Origin: Pseudomonas xantholysinigenes
GTDB lineage: Bacteria > Pseudomonadota > Gammaproteobacteria > Pseudomonadales > Pseudomonadaceae
Length of the DNA: 64,000 nt
Assembly (NCBI RefSeq): GCF_014268885.2
Contig: NZ_CP077095.1
Location: 3,229,501 to 3,293,500, forward strand
Direction of reading: 5' to 3'
The notes under the pieces are model-generated. The model was not told the DNA's origin and made no database searches. It saw only the letters and a program-made list of their open reading frames with translations. Shown piece by piece: positions 7,925 through 16,523 of the stretch. Numbering within the stretch: position 1 is the stretch's first letter; each line of letters starts with the position of its first letter. The position numbers and the translations under genes are program-made.

Positions 7925-9103
7925 ATGCGCTATCAGCTCAAGGCCCTGGGCAGCCAGGGCGTGGTGCAACTCCAGGTGGAGGCCGAGGACATCGACCAGG
8001 CCCGACGCCAGGCCGAGGATCAGGGTTTGCGCGTACTCAGCGTGCGCAGCCGTGGCCTGGGCCTCAGGCGCCGCGCCGCGGCCTTCGACCTGGTGCTGTT
8101 CAGCCAGGAGCTCGGCACCCTGCTCACCGCGGGCCTGCCGTTGATCGACGCCCTGGAAAGCCTCGCCGAGAAAGCCCCCGGCGGTACCGCGCGCAAGACC
8201 CTCGAGCAGCTGGTACGCCAGCTCTACGAGGGGCGCTCGCTGTCCCAGGCCCTGAGCCAGCAGCCCCAGGTGTTCCCCGCCTTGTACGTGGCCCTGGTGC
8301 AATCCAGCGAGCGCACCGGCGCGCTGGGTGACGCCCTGGCCCGCTACATCGGCTATCGCCAGCGGCTCGACCTGGTGCGCCAGAAGCTGGTCGGCGCCTC
8401 GGTCTACCCCGTGCTGCTGTTGCTGGTCGGCGGCGGCGTGGTGCTGTTCCTGCTGGGTTACGTGGTGCCGCGCTTCAGCCTGGTGTTCGAGGGCATGGGC
8501 AGCGAACTGCCCTGGATGTCGCGGGTATTGATGCAGATTGGCCTGTTCCTGCACGCGCAGCAGCTGCCTCTGGGGTTGGCCAGCCTCGCCGGCATCGGCG
8601 CCCTGGTCGCCCTGCGCCGCCATCCCGCCGTGCGGCGCTGGGCCAGCCGCCAGCTGCGGCGCATTCCAGCCTTGCAGCACCGCCTGGTGATGTACGAGTT
8701 GGCGCGTTTCTATCGCTCGCTGGGGATTCTCCTGCAGGGCGGCATCCCCATCCTCACGGCCCTGGGCATGGCCCGAGGCCTGCTCGGCAGCGCCGCCAGC
8801 GAAGGCCTCGAGCACGCCACCCGGCGCGTCGCTGAAGGCCTGGCGTTGTCGGACGCGCTGGAGGCCGGGCAACTGGTGACCCCCGTGTCGTTGCGCCTGC
8901 TGCGCGCCGGGGAGCAGTCGGGCAACCTGGGCGAGATGCTCGAGCGTTGCGCCGACTTCCACGACCAGGAGATCGGCCGCTGGGTGGAATGGTTCGTGAA
9001 ATTGTTCGAGCCGCTGCTGATGACCTTCATCGGCCTGCTGATCGGGCTGATCGTGATCCTGATGTACATGCCGATCTTCGAATTGGCCTCGAGCATCCAC
9101 TGA
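7925..9103 (+). CDS. gspF: Type II secretion inner-membrane platform protein GspF
   Basis: A 392-residue protein with the duplicated GspF/PilC domain. Each half has the pattern of helical cytoplasmic part then membrane helix, around FSQELGTLLTAGLPLIDALE and ARFYRSLGILLQGGIPILTAL, with three membrane segments (about 170-190, 220-240, 365-385). An in-frame ATG at 7910 overlaps the gspG stop, but the ATG at 7925 has the better GAGGAG spacing and gives the usual MRYQLKAL start. It forms a two-gene operon with gspG. Confidence 0.9.
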   Translation: MRYQLKALGSQGVVQLQVEAEDIDQARRQAEDQGLRVLSVRSRGLGLRRRAAAFDLVLFSQELGTLLTAGLPLIDALESLAEKAPGGTARKTLEQLVRQLYEGRSLSQALSQQPQVFPALYVALVQSSERTGALGDALARYIGYRQRLDLVRQKLVGASVYPVLLLLVGGGVVLFLLGYVVPRFSLVFEGMGSELPWMSRVLMQIGLFLHAQQLPLGLASLAGIGALVALRRHPAVRRWASRQLRRIPALQHRLVMYELARFYRSLGILLQGGIPILTALGMARGLLGSAASEGLEHATRRVAEGLALSDALEAGQLVTPVSLRLLRAGEQSGNLGEMLERCADFHDQEIGRWVEWFVKLFEPLLMTFIGLLIGLIVILMYMPIFELASSIH

Positions 9104-9118
9104 GGCTTGTGCGGCGGC

Positions 9119-10033
9119 TCAGTAGTCGAAGCGCTCCACCGCCCGCCGTCGCTCGTTGTCGTCGCGCCGGTCATAGCCGGCGGTGGTCTGGATATTGGCG
9201 TGATGCGCCAGTTTCTGCGCGATCGACAGGTCGTGCTCCTCGATCACCCGGGTAATGAACGCCCGACGGAAATCATGGGGCATGATCTTCGCGCCGACCT
9301 GCGCCCCGCGCTGGCGGGCGATGTAGTAGATGGCGTGCTTGGTGATCCGTGCCCGGGTGATATGACTGCCACGGCGGATGCGGTTGAACAGGAAGCTATC
9401 GTCGCGCTCACCCTCGGCCAGGTGCTGACGCCGCAGGTCGAGCCAGGCCTGCAGTTTGTCGAAGGCCCAGGCCGGGGCGTACTTGATCAACTGGCGATTG
9501 CCCTTGGCCAGCACCTGCACACAGCGCTCCTGGAAATCCACCTGGGCCAGGTCTACATCCACCGACTCCGATTTGCGCATGCCGGTGCCGTACAGCAGCG
9601 CCAGGATCGCCGCATCGCGCACGCCCTGCGGACGTGGGTCGGCGGCGCAGACGTCCATCAACTCGCGGATCAAGCTGCGGCGCAGGTTGCGCCCCGGCGG
9701 CAGGCGGCTGCCGCTGGCCGGTTTGATCTCGCGAATCTTCAGCAGTTGCTCATGTTCGATCAGGCCCTGGCGCCACGCCTCGTTCATCACCCCCCGCACG
9801 GCATTGACGTACAGCGACGAGGTATTGGGCGCATAACCGTCGGCACGCAACGCCGCCACCAAGGCAATCACATGGCCGGGCTCGAGATGATGCCAAGGCA
9901 CCTCGGCGATATCGCAGTCGACGAAGCCCAGGCGGTCGGCGGCATCCTGGAGGATGTAGCGCATGGTCAACTGGCTGGAGGGCGCCAGGCGGGCGAGGTA
10001 TTGCAGCAGCGGGTTGCGCAGAAGATCGGTCAC
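9119..10033 (-). CDS. Orphan tyrosine recombinase / site-specific integrase
   Basis: About 304 residues from the GTG at 10033 (a TTG at 10087 would add 18 residues; neither has a strong ribosome site). The catalytic set is complete: Arg in GTGMRKSE, Lys in VLAKGNR, HxxR in PHDFRR, His in AHHAN and the nucleophile Tyr in TAGYDRR. The N-terminal half resembles the core-binding domain of phage-type integrases. It ends 15 bases from the convergent gspF. No excisionase, phage gene, tRNA or direct repeat was found beside it, so it may act on a chromosomal site or be a leftover from a lost element. Confidence 0.82.
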   Translation of the reverse strand: MTDLLRNPLLQYLARLAPSSQLTMRYILQDAADRLGFVDCDIAEVPWHHLEPGHVIALVAALRADGYAPNTSSLYVNAVRGVMNEAWRQGLIEHEQLLKIREIKPASGSRLPPGRNLRRSLIRELMDVCAADPRPQGVRDAAILALLYGTGMRKSESVDVDLAQVDFQERCVQVLAKGNRQLIKYAPAWAFDKLQAWLDLRRQHLAEGERDDSFLFNRIRRGSHITRARITKHAIYYIARQRGAQVGAKIMPHDFRRAFITRVIEEHDLSIAQKLAHHANIQTTAGYDRRDDNERRRAVERFDY

Positions 10034-10098
10034 AACGGGGATCCTGTAGCGAAGCGACCTGGCGAGGTTAAAGCCAAGGCCGTGCAAAGCGAGTCTTA

Positions 10099-10112
10099 TT
10101 GACAGCAGTCAA
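10099..10112. promoter_or_regulatory. FNR/ANR/DNR-like box upstream of nnrS
   Basis: TTGACAGCAGTCAA is a perfect dyad, TTGAC-N4-GTCAA, matching the CRP/FNR-family consensus TTGAT-N4-ATCAA with one change per half site. It lies 135 bases before the nnrS start, in the divergent region shared with the integrase gene. Since NnrS proteins belong to nitric-oxide and denitrification responses, control by ANR or DNR is a reasonable inference. Confidence 0.55.
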
Positions 10113-10113
10113 T

Positions 10114-10149
10114 GTCAAAATGACTACAAACCTTAGAGTCATAATGACT
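10114..10149. promoter_or_regulatory. Two ATGACT dyads upstream of nnrS, possible operator
   Basis: GTCAAAATGACT (10114-10125) and the 13-base perfect palindrome AGTCATAATGACT (10137-10149) repeat with a 24-base period. They sit immediately after the FNR-like box. The regulator is not identified. Confidence 0.4.
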
Positions 10150-10247
10150 CACGACAGTGCCATTGCCTTGATATTAAAGGGTTTAGCCGATGGCACGCTT
10201 CGTGATGGTACCCCATTCAACCTTTCTGATCGAACCAAGGTCCCGTC

Positions 10248-11429
10248 ATGCTCGTCCAGCCCGTTACCGCTCGTCCGCGCCAGGCACTCTGGGCACTAGG
10301 GTTCCGTCCCTTCTTCCTTGGCGGCAGCCTGTTTGCCCTGCTCGCCTTGCTGCTGTGGGCCGGCGTGCTGGTCGGCGCGCTGCAGCCCAACCCACCCGGA
10401 GGCATGCTGGCCTGGCACCGGCACGAGATGCTGTTCGGCTTCGCCGCCGCCATCATTGCCGGTTTCCTACTGACCGCGGTACAGAACTGGAGCGGCATCC
10501 CCGGCCTCGGCGGTCGACCGTTGCAAGGCCTGTTTCTACTCTGGCTGCTGGGCCGGGCCAGCTGGTTCCTGCTCCTGCCGGCCTGGCTGATACTGTTGAT
10601 CCAGGGTGCCTTCTTGCCGCTGGTGGCCTTGGCCCTGGCCAGGCCGATCATCCGGCGACGCCTGCGCAACAACTACCCGATCGTCATCCTGGTGCTGCTG
10701 ATCGGCGCCTGCCAGTGGCTGACCCTGGCCGGTTGGCTGACTCAGAACGAAACCTGGCAACGCCGCGGCGTGCTCGCCGGGCTGTGGCTGGTGGCGGCGA
10801 TGATGAGCGTGCTGGGCGGCCGGGTGATCCCGTTCTTCACCCGCCGCGGCCTGGGCAACCTGAGCCCGACACCTGCGCGGCCCTGGCTGGACCGAGCCTG
10901 CCTGGCCTGCAGCGTGGCGCTGCCGCTCAGCTACGTGGTCGGCCTCAATGACCGACCGCAGCCACCGATGGCGCTGCTGTTTGCCGCCCTGGCGCTGTTG
11001 CATGGCGCGCGCCTGGTGTTGTGGCACGACCGCGGCCTGTGGCGAGTACCGCTGCTGTGGTCGCTGCACCTGGCCTACGCCTGGCTGATACCGGCCTGCC
11101 TGGGGCTGGCCCTGTGGCATGCCGGGGTGGCGATCAACCCGAGTTTGGCGACCCATGCCCTGACGGTGGGCGCGATGACCGGGCTGATCGTGGCGATGAT
11201 GGCGCGGGTCAGCCTGGGCCATACCGGGCGCCCGCTGCAGGTGCCGCGCAGCATTGGCTGGGCGTTTGCGCTGATCCAGCTGGCGGCGCTGGCCCGGGTG
11301 CTGGTGGTACCGTTCACGTCCCTGGCGCTGGAGTTGTCGGTATTACTCGGCAGTGGCGCGTTGCTCATCTTCTTGTGGCACTACCTGCCGATCCTGACCC
11401 GGCCACGGGTAGATGGCATGCCGGGCTGA
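10248..11429 (+). CDS. nnrS: NnrS family membrane protein
   Basis: A 393-residue polytopic protein with about 12 membrane helices. Conserved family features include the N-terminal LGFRPFFLGG, the AWHRHEMLFGFAAAIIAGFLLTAVQNW segment with its histidines, GGRVIPFFTRRG and ATHALTVGAMTGLIVAMMARVSLGHTGR near the C-terminus. NnrS proteins are haem- and copper-containing and help cells resist nitric-oxide stress. The start at 10248 precedes MLVQPVTARPRQALWALGFR. An FNR-like box and two palindromes lie upstream. No nor, nir or hmp gene is present in the window, so its local role is a guess. Confidence 0.87.
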   Translation: MLVQPVTARPRQALWALGFRPFFLGGSLFALLALLLWAGVLVGALQPNPPGGMLAWHRHEMLFGFAAAIIAGFLLTAVQNWSGIPGLGGRPLQGLFLLWLLGRASWFLLLPAWLILLIQGAFLPLVALALARPIIRRRLRNNYPIVILVLLIGACQWLTLAGWLTQNETWQRRGVLAGLWLVAAMMSVLGGRVIPFFTRRGLGNLSPTPARPWLDRACLACSVALPLSYVVGLNDRPQPPMALLFAALALLHGARLVLWHDRGLWRVPLLWSLHLAYAWLIPACLGLALWHAGVAINPSLATHALTVGAMTGLIVAMMARVSLGHTGRPLQVPRSIGWAFALIQLAALARVLVVPFTSLALELSVLLGSGALLIFLWHYLPILTRPRVDGMPG

Positions 11430-11507
11430 TTCAGGAGACACCGGCTTCGCCGGCAACCCGCAGGCCATGGTCTACAGTTGCACAGATCCCCCCGGCAACG
11501 AGGCACC

Positions 11508-12155
11508 ATGGCTTTCCTTCGACTCACCCGCACCCATCCCCGCCTGAGCTTCGCCACGTTGGCCGGCCTGCTCGGTGGCTGGCTGATCCCAGCCGACGAT
11601 AGTGTGCAACACATCCTCGCTGGCTGGAACCTCGGCGTCTGGCTCTACCTGCTGATGGTGCTGTGGCTGAGCCTGCGGGCCAATGCCGAGCAGGTGCGCA
11701 AAGTGGCCCGCCTGGAGGACGAGAACGCCGGCCTGGTATTGATCACCGTGTGCGTCTCGGCCATCGCCAGCCTCGCCGCAGTCACCTTGCAACTGGTCTC
11801 CAGCCGGGGTCTGGAAGGCAGCGCACTAGCCCTGCACTACCTGTATACCGGGTTGACGGTGGCGGGCTCATGGCTGCTGATCGGCTGCATCTTCAGCCTG
11901 CACTATGCCCGGTTGTTCTATACCGGCGACCGCCACGAACCACCGTTGCGCTTCGCCGATGGCGAACGCAACCCCGACTACTGGGACTTCCACTACTTCT
12001 CGTTCACCATCAGCGTCGCGGTGCAGACCTCCGATATCGGCGTCGCCGGCCGCGCCATGCGCCGTGTGGTACTGGCCCACTCATTGGTAGGCTTCGTGTT
12101 CAACACGGCGATTCTCGGCTTCACCATCAACATTGCCGCCGGCCTGCTCAACTAA
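11508..12155 (+). CDS. DUF1345 membrane protein
   Basis: A 215-residue inner-membrane protein with about five helices. DUF1345 features include the [18 protein letters not shown] motif near residue 165 and the C-terminal [22 protein letters not shown]. The ATG at 11508 is chosen over 11478 because it has the ACGAGG site and starts just before the first basic and hydrophobic stretch. Its last 75 bases overlap the 3' end of the convergent aminotransferase gene. Function of the family is unknown. Confidence 0.75.
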   Translation: MAFLRLTRTHPRLSFATLAGLLGGWLIPADDSVQHILAGWNLGVWLYLLMVLWLSLRANAEQVRKVARLEDENAGLVLITVCVSAIASLAAVTLQLVSSRGLEGSALALHYLYTGLTVAGSWLLIGCIFSLHYARLFYTGDRHEPPLRFADGERNPDYWDFHYFSFTISVAVQTSDIGVAGRAMRRVVLAHSLVGFVFNTAILGFTINIAAGLLN

Positions 12156-13310
12156 CACACGCTGTGCGCACGCCACGATGCGCCGGCACACCTCTTCAAG
12201 TGCCTCGACCGCCAGCACCAGGCCCAGCCGCACATGCCCCGCCGCGCTGAGGCCGAAGGCATCGCCGGGCAGCAGCGCCACGCCCTCCTCGTCCAGCAGG
12301 CGCTGGGCGAAGGCCTGGGCGCCAAGCCCGGTGCCACGGATGTCAAGCATCACGAACATGCCGCCAGCCGGCCGCTGGGCGCAAACCCCAGGGCAGCCTT
12401 CGAGCAAGGCGCAGACCCGGTCGCGCCGCTGCCGGTAGGTCTCACGCATCCGTCGCACCTGCGGCCAGTCCTGCTCCAGCGCCACGCAGGCCGCCTGCAT
12501 GACGAACTCCGGCAAGCCGAACAGCATGGCCATGGCCAGGTTGCCCAGGTGCCCGGCCAGCGCTGGCGGGCCGATCACCCAGCCAACCCGCCAACCACTC
12601 ATGGCATGGGACTTGGACAGGCTGTCGATGACCACGCAGCGCTCGGCCATGCCAGGCAGGGTCAACGGGCTCGGTGCCTTGCCGTCATACTGCAACCCTC
12701 GGTATACCTCATCGCACACCAGCCACAGATCATGGGCCCGGCAAAGCTCGGCCAGTTGCGCCAGCGCCGCGCCGCTTATGACCGCCCCGGTGGGATTGTG
12801 TGGGCTGTTGAGCAGCAGCCCGCGCGTACGCGGCGTGATGGCCCGCGCCACGGCCTGCGGATCCAGGCGAAAGCCCTGCTCCGGCTTGACCGACACCTGG
12901 ACTGCCCGGGCACCGCAGGCCCCGAGCACCGCGTGATAGGTCACGTACATGGGCTCGGCCACGATCACCTCGTCTGCTGCTTCGAACAGGCACTGGCAGG
13001 TGGCATACAAGGCGCACTGCGCTCCGGCGGTCACCACCACCTGCTGCGGGTCCAGTGCCAGGCCACTGTGGCGCACGATGGCCTGGCGCAGGGCCAGGCT
13101 GCCGCGCACATCGCTGTAGTGCGTTTCCCCTCGGCGCAGGCTGGCCACGGCGGCCTCGACCACCGGGGCCGGGGTGTCGAAATCAGGGTCGCCCACCGAC
13201 AGCAGGAACACCTCGCGCCCCTGCTCGCGCAAGGCCAAGGCCTGGTAATGGATATCCCAGGCCGAGGCAGCGTCGCCGGCGATCCGTTGGGTAAGCGTGG
13301 AATATCGCAT
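12081..13310 (-). CDS. aruH: PLP-dependent aminotransferase, AruH-like (arginine:pyruvate transaminase)
   Basis: A 409-residue fold-type I aminotransferase. The pyridoxal lysine lies in [34 protein letters not shown] and the Arg of GHVRLGL bind cofactor and substrate carboxylate. Start [23 protein letters not shown] and the GAQCALYA and [20 protein letters not shown] stretches match the AruH protein of P. aeruginosa as I recall it. AruH moves the alpha-amino group of L-arginine to pyruvate. No aruI decarboxylase gene is nearby. The gene runs 75 bases into the convergent DUF1345 gene, giving an extra C-terminal tail rich in Glu and Arg. Confidence 0.78.
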   Translation of the reverse strand: MRYSTLTQRIAGDAASAWDIHYQALALREQGREVFLLSVGDPDFDTPAPVVEAAVASLRRGETHYSDVRGSLALRQAIVRHSGLALDPQQVVVTAGAQCALYATCQCLFEAADEVIVAEPMYVTYHAVLGACGARAVQVSVKPEQGFRLDPQAVARAITPRTRGLLLNSPHNPTGAVISGAALAQLAELCRAHDLWLVCDEVYRGLQYDGKAPSPLTLPGMAERCVVIDSLSKSHAMSGWRVGWVIGPPALAGHLGNLAMAMLFGLPEFVMQAACVALEQDWPQVRRMRETYRQRRDRVCALLEGCPGVCAQRPAGGMFVMLDIRGTGLGAQAFAQRLLDEEGVALLPGDAFGLSAAGHVRLGLVLAVEALEEVCRRIVACAQRVLVEQAGGNVDGEAENRRVEHEAYQ

Positions 13311-13608
13311 GGCTACCTCCCTGTCTGCCCGCTCGGCGCCGCTGGTCCGAAAAGCGTTGCCGGTAAACATAGCAGAGCCCGGTCCCCTGCCAGCCTGCGG
13401 CCCTAGGGGAAAACGTTTGCCCTGGCCAATGGCCGCCAGCCGGTCAGTGTGACGGGACTGTGACCGCCGTCATGCATTAGTACATTTGCCATATTTTCCA
13501 GGGAACACTGCCATGGCAGGTGCTATGTTTAAGGTCCCGATGGCCAGGATGGCCACACTGGCAGCACTGCGCACTCACCGCGTTCAGGACACGAACAAGG
13601 AGGCTGGC

Positions 13609-13872
13609 ATGAACAAGATGACGTTCCCCAACGCCTGCCAGGTGATGCGTTGGCATTTCCATCCGCTGGGCTTCGAAGCCAGCATGGATGCGCCACGCAG
13701 CATGGTCGCCCGGCTGTTCGACCGGGCCACTGGCGAAACCCTGCTGGCGGTGGCCGGCATTCCCTGCGCCACGGTCATGCCTGCGGCCGATGTCGAACGG
13801 ATCATCGAGGCGGTGGAGGCCGAGATGGACACCTTCGACCTGCTCGCCAGCCCGCTGCGCAGCGCGGTCTAG
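13609..13872 (+). CDS. DUF1652 family small protein
   Basis: An 87-residue soluble protein starting MNKMTFPNACQVMRWHF, with an AAGGAGG site placed seven bases before the ATG. Sequence and size match small Pseudomonas proteins annotated as DUF1652. No catalytic motif is visible. The stop codon overlaps that of the convergent c-di-GMP gene in a CTAG. The 298 bases upstream, back to the aminotransferase start, hold both promoters; no clear operator was seen. Confidence 0.72.
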   Translation: MNKMTFPNACQVMRWHFHPLGFEASMDAPRSMVARLFDRATGETLLAVAGIPCATVMPAADVERIIEAVEAEMDTFDLLASPLRSAV

Positions 13873-15953
13873 CCCGCCTGCTGCCGCGCCCGCAGCGCCT
13901 GCAAACCTGTCATGAACTGCTCGGCCGGCACCGGCTGGCCGAGCAGGTAGCCCTGTAGCGAATCACACCCCAGGCGGGTCAGGAAGTCCTGCTGGCGATC
14001 GGTCTCCACCCCTTCGGCGACGATGCGCAGCCCCAGCGCCTGGCCGAGGGCGACGATGGCCGAGACGATCGCCGCGTCATCGCTGTCCTGCTCCAGGTCG
14101 CGAACGAAACCACGATCGATCTTCAGCTCGTTGGCCGGCAAGCGCTTGAGATACATCAGGCTGGAATAACCAGTGCCGAAGTCATCAATGGACAGGTCAA
14201 CACCCATGTCCGACAGCCGTTGCAGCACGTGCAGGCTGGCATCAGCATCGCGCATGGCAGTGGTCTCGGTGATTTCCAGGGTCAGCCGGTTGGCCGGCAG
14301 GCTGTTGTCGGCCAAGGCAGCGGCAACACTGTCGACCAACCCGGCATGGCAGAACTGGATCGCCGAGAGGTTGACCGCGATACGCCAGTCGTCATGCCCT
14401 TCGTCCATCCACTGACGCATCTGCCGGCACGCCTCGCTTAATACCCACTCACCGATGGGAATGATCAAGCCGGTCTTCTCGGCCAGGCCGATGAAGCGGT
14501 CCGGCAGCATCAGGCCGTGTTGCGGATGCTCCCAGCGCAGCAACGCCTCGGCACCGATGGGCTGGCGCTGCACGGCGTCGAACTTGGGCTGGTAGTGCAA
14601 GCGGAACTGGTTGTGTTCCAGGGCCGTGCGCAAGTCCTGGAGCAATTGCAGCTGCTGGCGTGCATTGCTGTTCATCGACGCGTCGAAGAAGCTGTAGCCG
14701 TTCTTGCCGGCGCTCTTGGCGTGGTACATGGCGGCGTCGGCGTTGCGTAGCAACTCGTGCTGGTCCAGGCCATTGCCCGGGTACAGGACGATGCCCAGGC
14801 TCGCCGACAGCTGCAGGTCGTGTTCGGCCACGCGGAACGGCTTGGCCATCAGGTTGACCTGCTTGACCGCGACATTCATGGCATCGTCTGGCTCGTCCAG
14901 TTCCACCAGCAGCACGAACTCGTCGCCGCCGATCCGCGCCAGGGTGTCCTGGCTGTGCAGATGGCCGCGCAGGCGCGCCGCCACGGCCTTGAGCAACAGG
15001 TCGCCGACATGGTGGCCGAAGGCATCGTTGACTGGCTTGAAGCCGTCCAGGTCGATGAACATCAAGGCAAAGCAACCGCCCTGCTCCGCCACCCGGCCGA
15101 TAGCCTGCTCGATCCGGTCGGCCAGCAGCGTGCGGTTGGGCAACCCGGTCAGGGTGTCGTGCAAGGCCAGCTGGGTCAGTTCCTGGTTGGCCAGGGTCAG
15201 CGAACGGGCCAGTTCCGCGGTACGCGCCTCCAGGCGCGCATCGAGCACCGAGGTCAGCAGGGCCACCGACAGCACCGCCAGGGTGGTGATCAGCACCAGG
15301 TAGTCCAGGCCATCGCCCGCCAGGCCCGTGGTCAACGCGCCACAGAAGCTGCCTTCGGGGAAATTGGCCGCGGCCATGCCGGTGTAGTGCATGCCGACGA
15401 TGGCGATGCCCATCACCACCGCCGCCACACCACGAATCTGCCGCACGTATGGCGTGTGCTGGCGCAGGCGGAAGGCAATCCACAGCGCGGCGGCCGACGC
15501 CCCTACCGCTATGGCCAGCGAGGCACCGAACAGGGTCGGGTCGTAGTCGATGCCCGGCTGCATGCGCAGCGCCGCCATGCCCATGTAGTGCATGCAGGCG
15601 ATACCGGTGCCCATGATCAGCGCCCCGAACGCCAGCTGCAGCAGCGGCAGCTTCGGCTGGCTCACCAGCCACAGGGCAAAGCCCGAGGACGCCACCGCGA
15701 TCAGTAGCGACAGCGCCGTGAGCACCGCGTCATAGCCCAGTTCGATGGGCAAGCTGAAGGCGAGCATGCCGATGAAGTGCATCGACCAGATGCCGATACC
15801 CATGGCGAACGCCCCGCCAGCCATCCACAGGTACACCGCGCGCCCCTTGGCCGTGGCAATGCGTCCGGTCAGATCCAGGGCGGTATAAGAGGCAAGAATG
15901 GCCACGCACAGGGAGATCAACACCAGCGAGGAGGAATAACTACCGATCAGCAT
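13869..15953 (-). CDS. MHYT-GGDEF-EAL cyclic-di-GMP protein, MucR-like
   Basis: A 694-residue protein from the ATG at 15953, which has a GGAAG site; the longer frame to 16010 is less likely. The first 220 residues hold seven membrane helices with three MHYT repeats (MHFIGM, MHYMGM, MHYTGM), a proposed copper-based sensor of small gases. Then comes a GGDEF domain with intact RIGGDEF, and an EAL domain with EALLRWEHP, DDFGTGYSS and DRGFVRDL. Both halves look catalytically competent. The RxxD inhibition site before GGDEF reads HSQD, so product feedback is probably lost. MucR and NbdA of P. aeruginosa share this layout. Confidence 0.9.
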   Translation of the reverse strand: MLIGSYSSSLVLISLCVAILASYTALDLTGRIATAKGRAVYLWMAGGAFAMGIGIWSMHFIGMLAFSLPIELGYDAVLTALSLLIAVASSGFALWLVSQPKLPLLQLAFGALIMGTGIACMHYMGMAALRMQPGIDYDPTLFGASLAIAVGASAAALWIAFRLRQHTPYVRQIRGVAAVVMGIAIVGMHYTGMAAANFPEGSFCGALTTGLAGDGLDYLVLITTLAVLSVALLTSVLDARLEARTAELARSLTLANQELTQLALHDTLTGLPNRTLLADRIEQAIGRVAEQGGCFALMFIDLDGFKPVNDAFGHHVGDLLLKAVAARLRGHLHSQDTLARIGGDEFVLLVELDEPDDAMNVAVKQVNLMAKPFRVAEHDLQLSASLGIVLYPGNGLDQHELLRNADAAMYHAKSAGKNGYSFFDASMNSNARQQLQLLQDLRTALEHNQFRLHYQPKFDAVQRQPIGAEALLRWEHPQHGLMLPDRFIGLAEKTGLIIPIGEWVLSEACRQMRQWMDEGHDDWRIAVNLSAIQFCHAGLVDSVAAALADNSLPANRLTLEITETTAMRDADASLHVLQRLSDMGVDLSIDDFGTGYSSLMYLKRLPANELKIDRGFVRDLEQDSDDAAIVSAIVALGQALGLRIVAEGVETDRQQDFLTRLGCDSLQGYLLGQPVPAEQFMTGLQALRARQQAG

Positions 15954-16240
15954 GCGTACTTCCAGGAGCGGGCCGAGGGAGGGCCCGAAAAAGCCGATAA
16001 TTGTACTCAAGCTTTAGCGAAACGCACGGGGTTTTCACTGGCAAGGATGGATCCAATATATGGCTATAGGCGTTGCCAGGCTTGAGGTAGAGCACTTTCG
16101 CGGAGCAATAGAGGCATATTGCCATTTATCGATTGTTCTCCCCGGACACGGGCGCACGCTGCAATCCACCACCCCGAACGAAGCGACTCCCGCTAGACTG
16201 AGCAGGCCAACACTCGACTATCGACCTTCAGGAGCTCGCG

Positions 16241-16522
16241 ATGGCCACCCTGCCCAGGCGCATCCCTTTGCTCGTCCTCACCTTGTTCGCCATGGCCGTG
16301 GTTGTAGGTTGTTCCAGCAAGCACAACAGCAACCGCTACGCGGCCCAAGGCTCCAAATGCTACGCCAAAGCCCTGCCCAGCAGCGGCGAAGGCGGCCTGG
16401 CATTCGGCCCGACCCTGGCCATGGCCAGCAAGAAGTCACTGGACAGCTGCGTGCGCTACGCCAGCCGCTCGGGCGGTACACCACGCACCTGCCAGGTCGT
16501 GGTCGCCAAGTGCAAAGGCTGA
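16241..16522 (+). CDS. Small lipoprotein of unknown function
   Basis: A 93-residue protein with an N-terminal basic region, a hydrophobic stretch and lipobox VVGC at 20-23, so it should be lipid-anchored. The mature part is basic and has three further cysteines (in KCYAK, SCVRY and TCQVVVAKCKG there are four in total), suggesting disulfides. The start follows AGGAGCTCGCG. Gene end and the convergent hydrolase end share the dyad GGCTGAATCAGCC, one base apart. Function is unknown. Confidence 0.72.
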   Translation: MATLPRRIPLLVLTLFAMAVVVGCSSKHNSNRYAAQGSKCYAKALPSSGEGGLAFGPTLAMASKKSLDSCVRYASRSGGTPRTCQVVVAKCKG

Positions 16523-16523
16523 A

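Noticed and set aside
9119..10087. Integrase as evidence of a prophage or genomic island here
   Set aside because: Flanking genes are ordinary chromosomal genes, there is no tRNA target and no phage gene, and no direct repeats bounding an island were found.
10180..10220. Possible sigma-54 promoter from a TGGCACG sequence before nnrS
   Set aside because: The matching TTGC element at -12 is missing at the required spacing.
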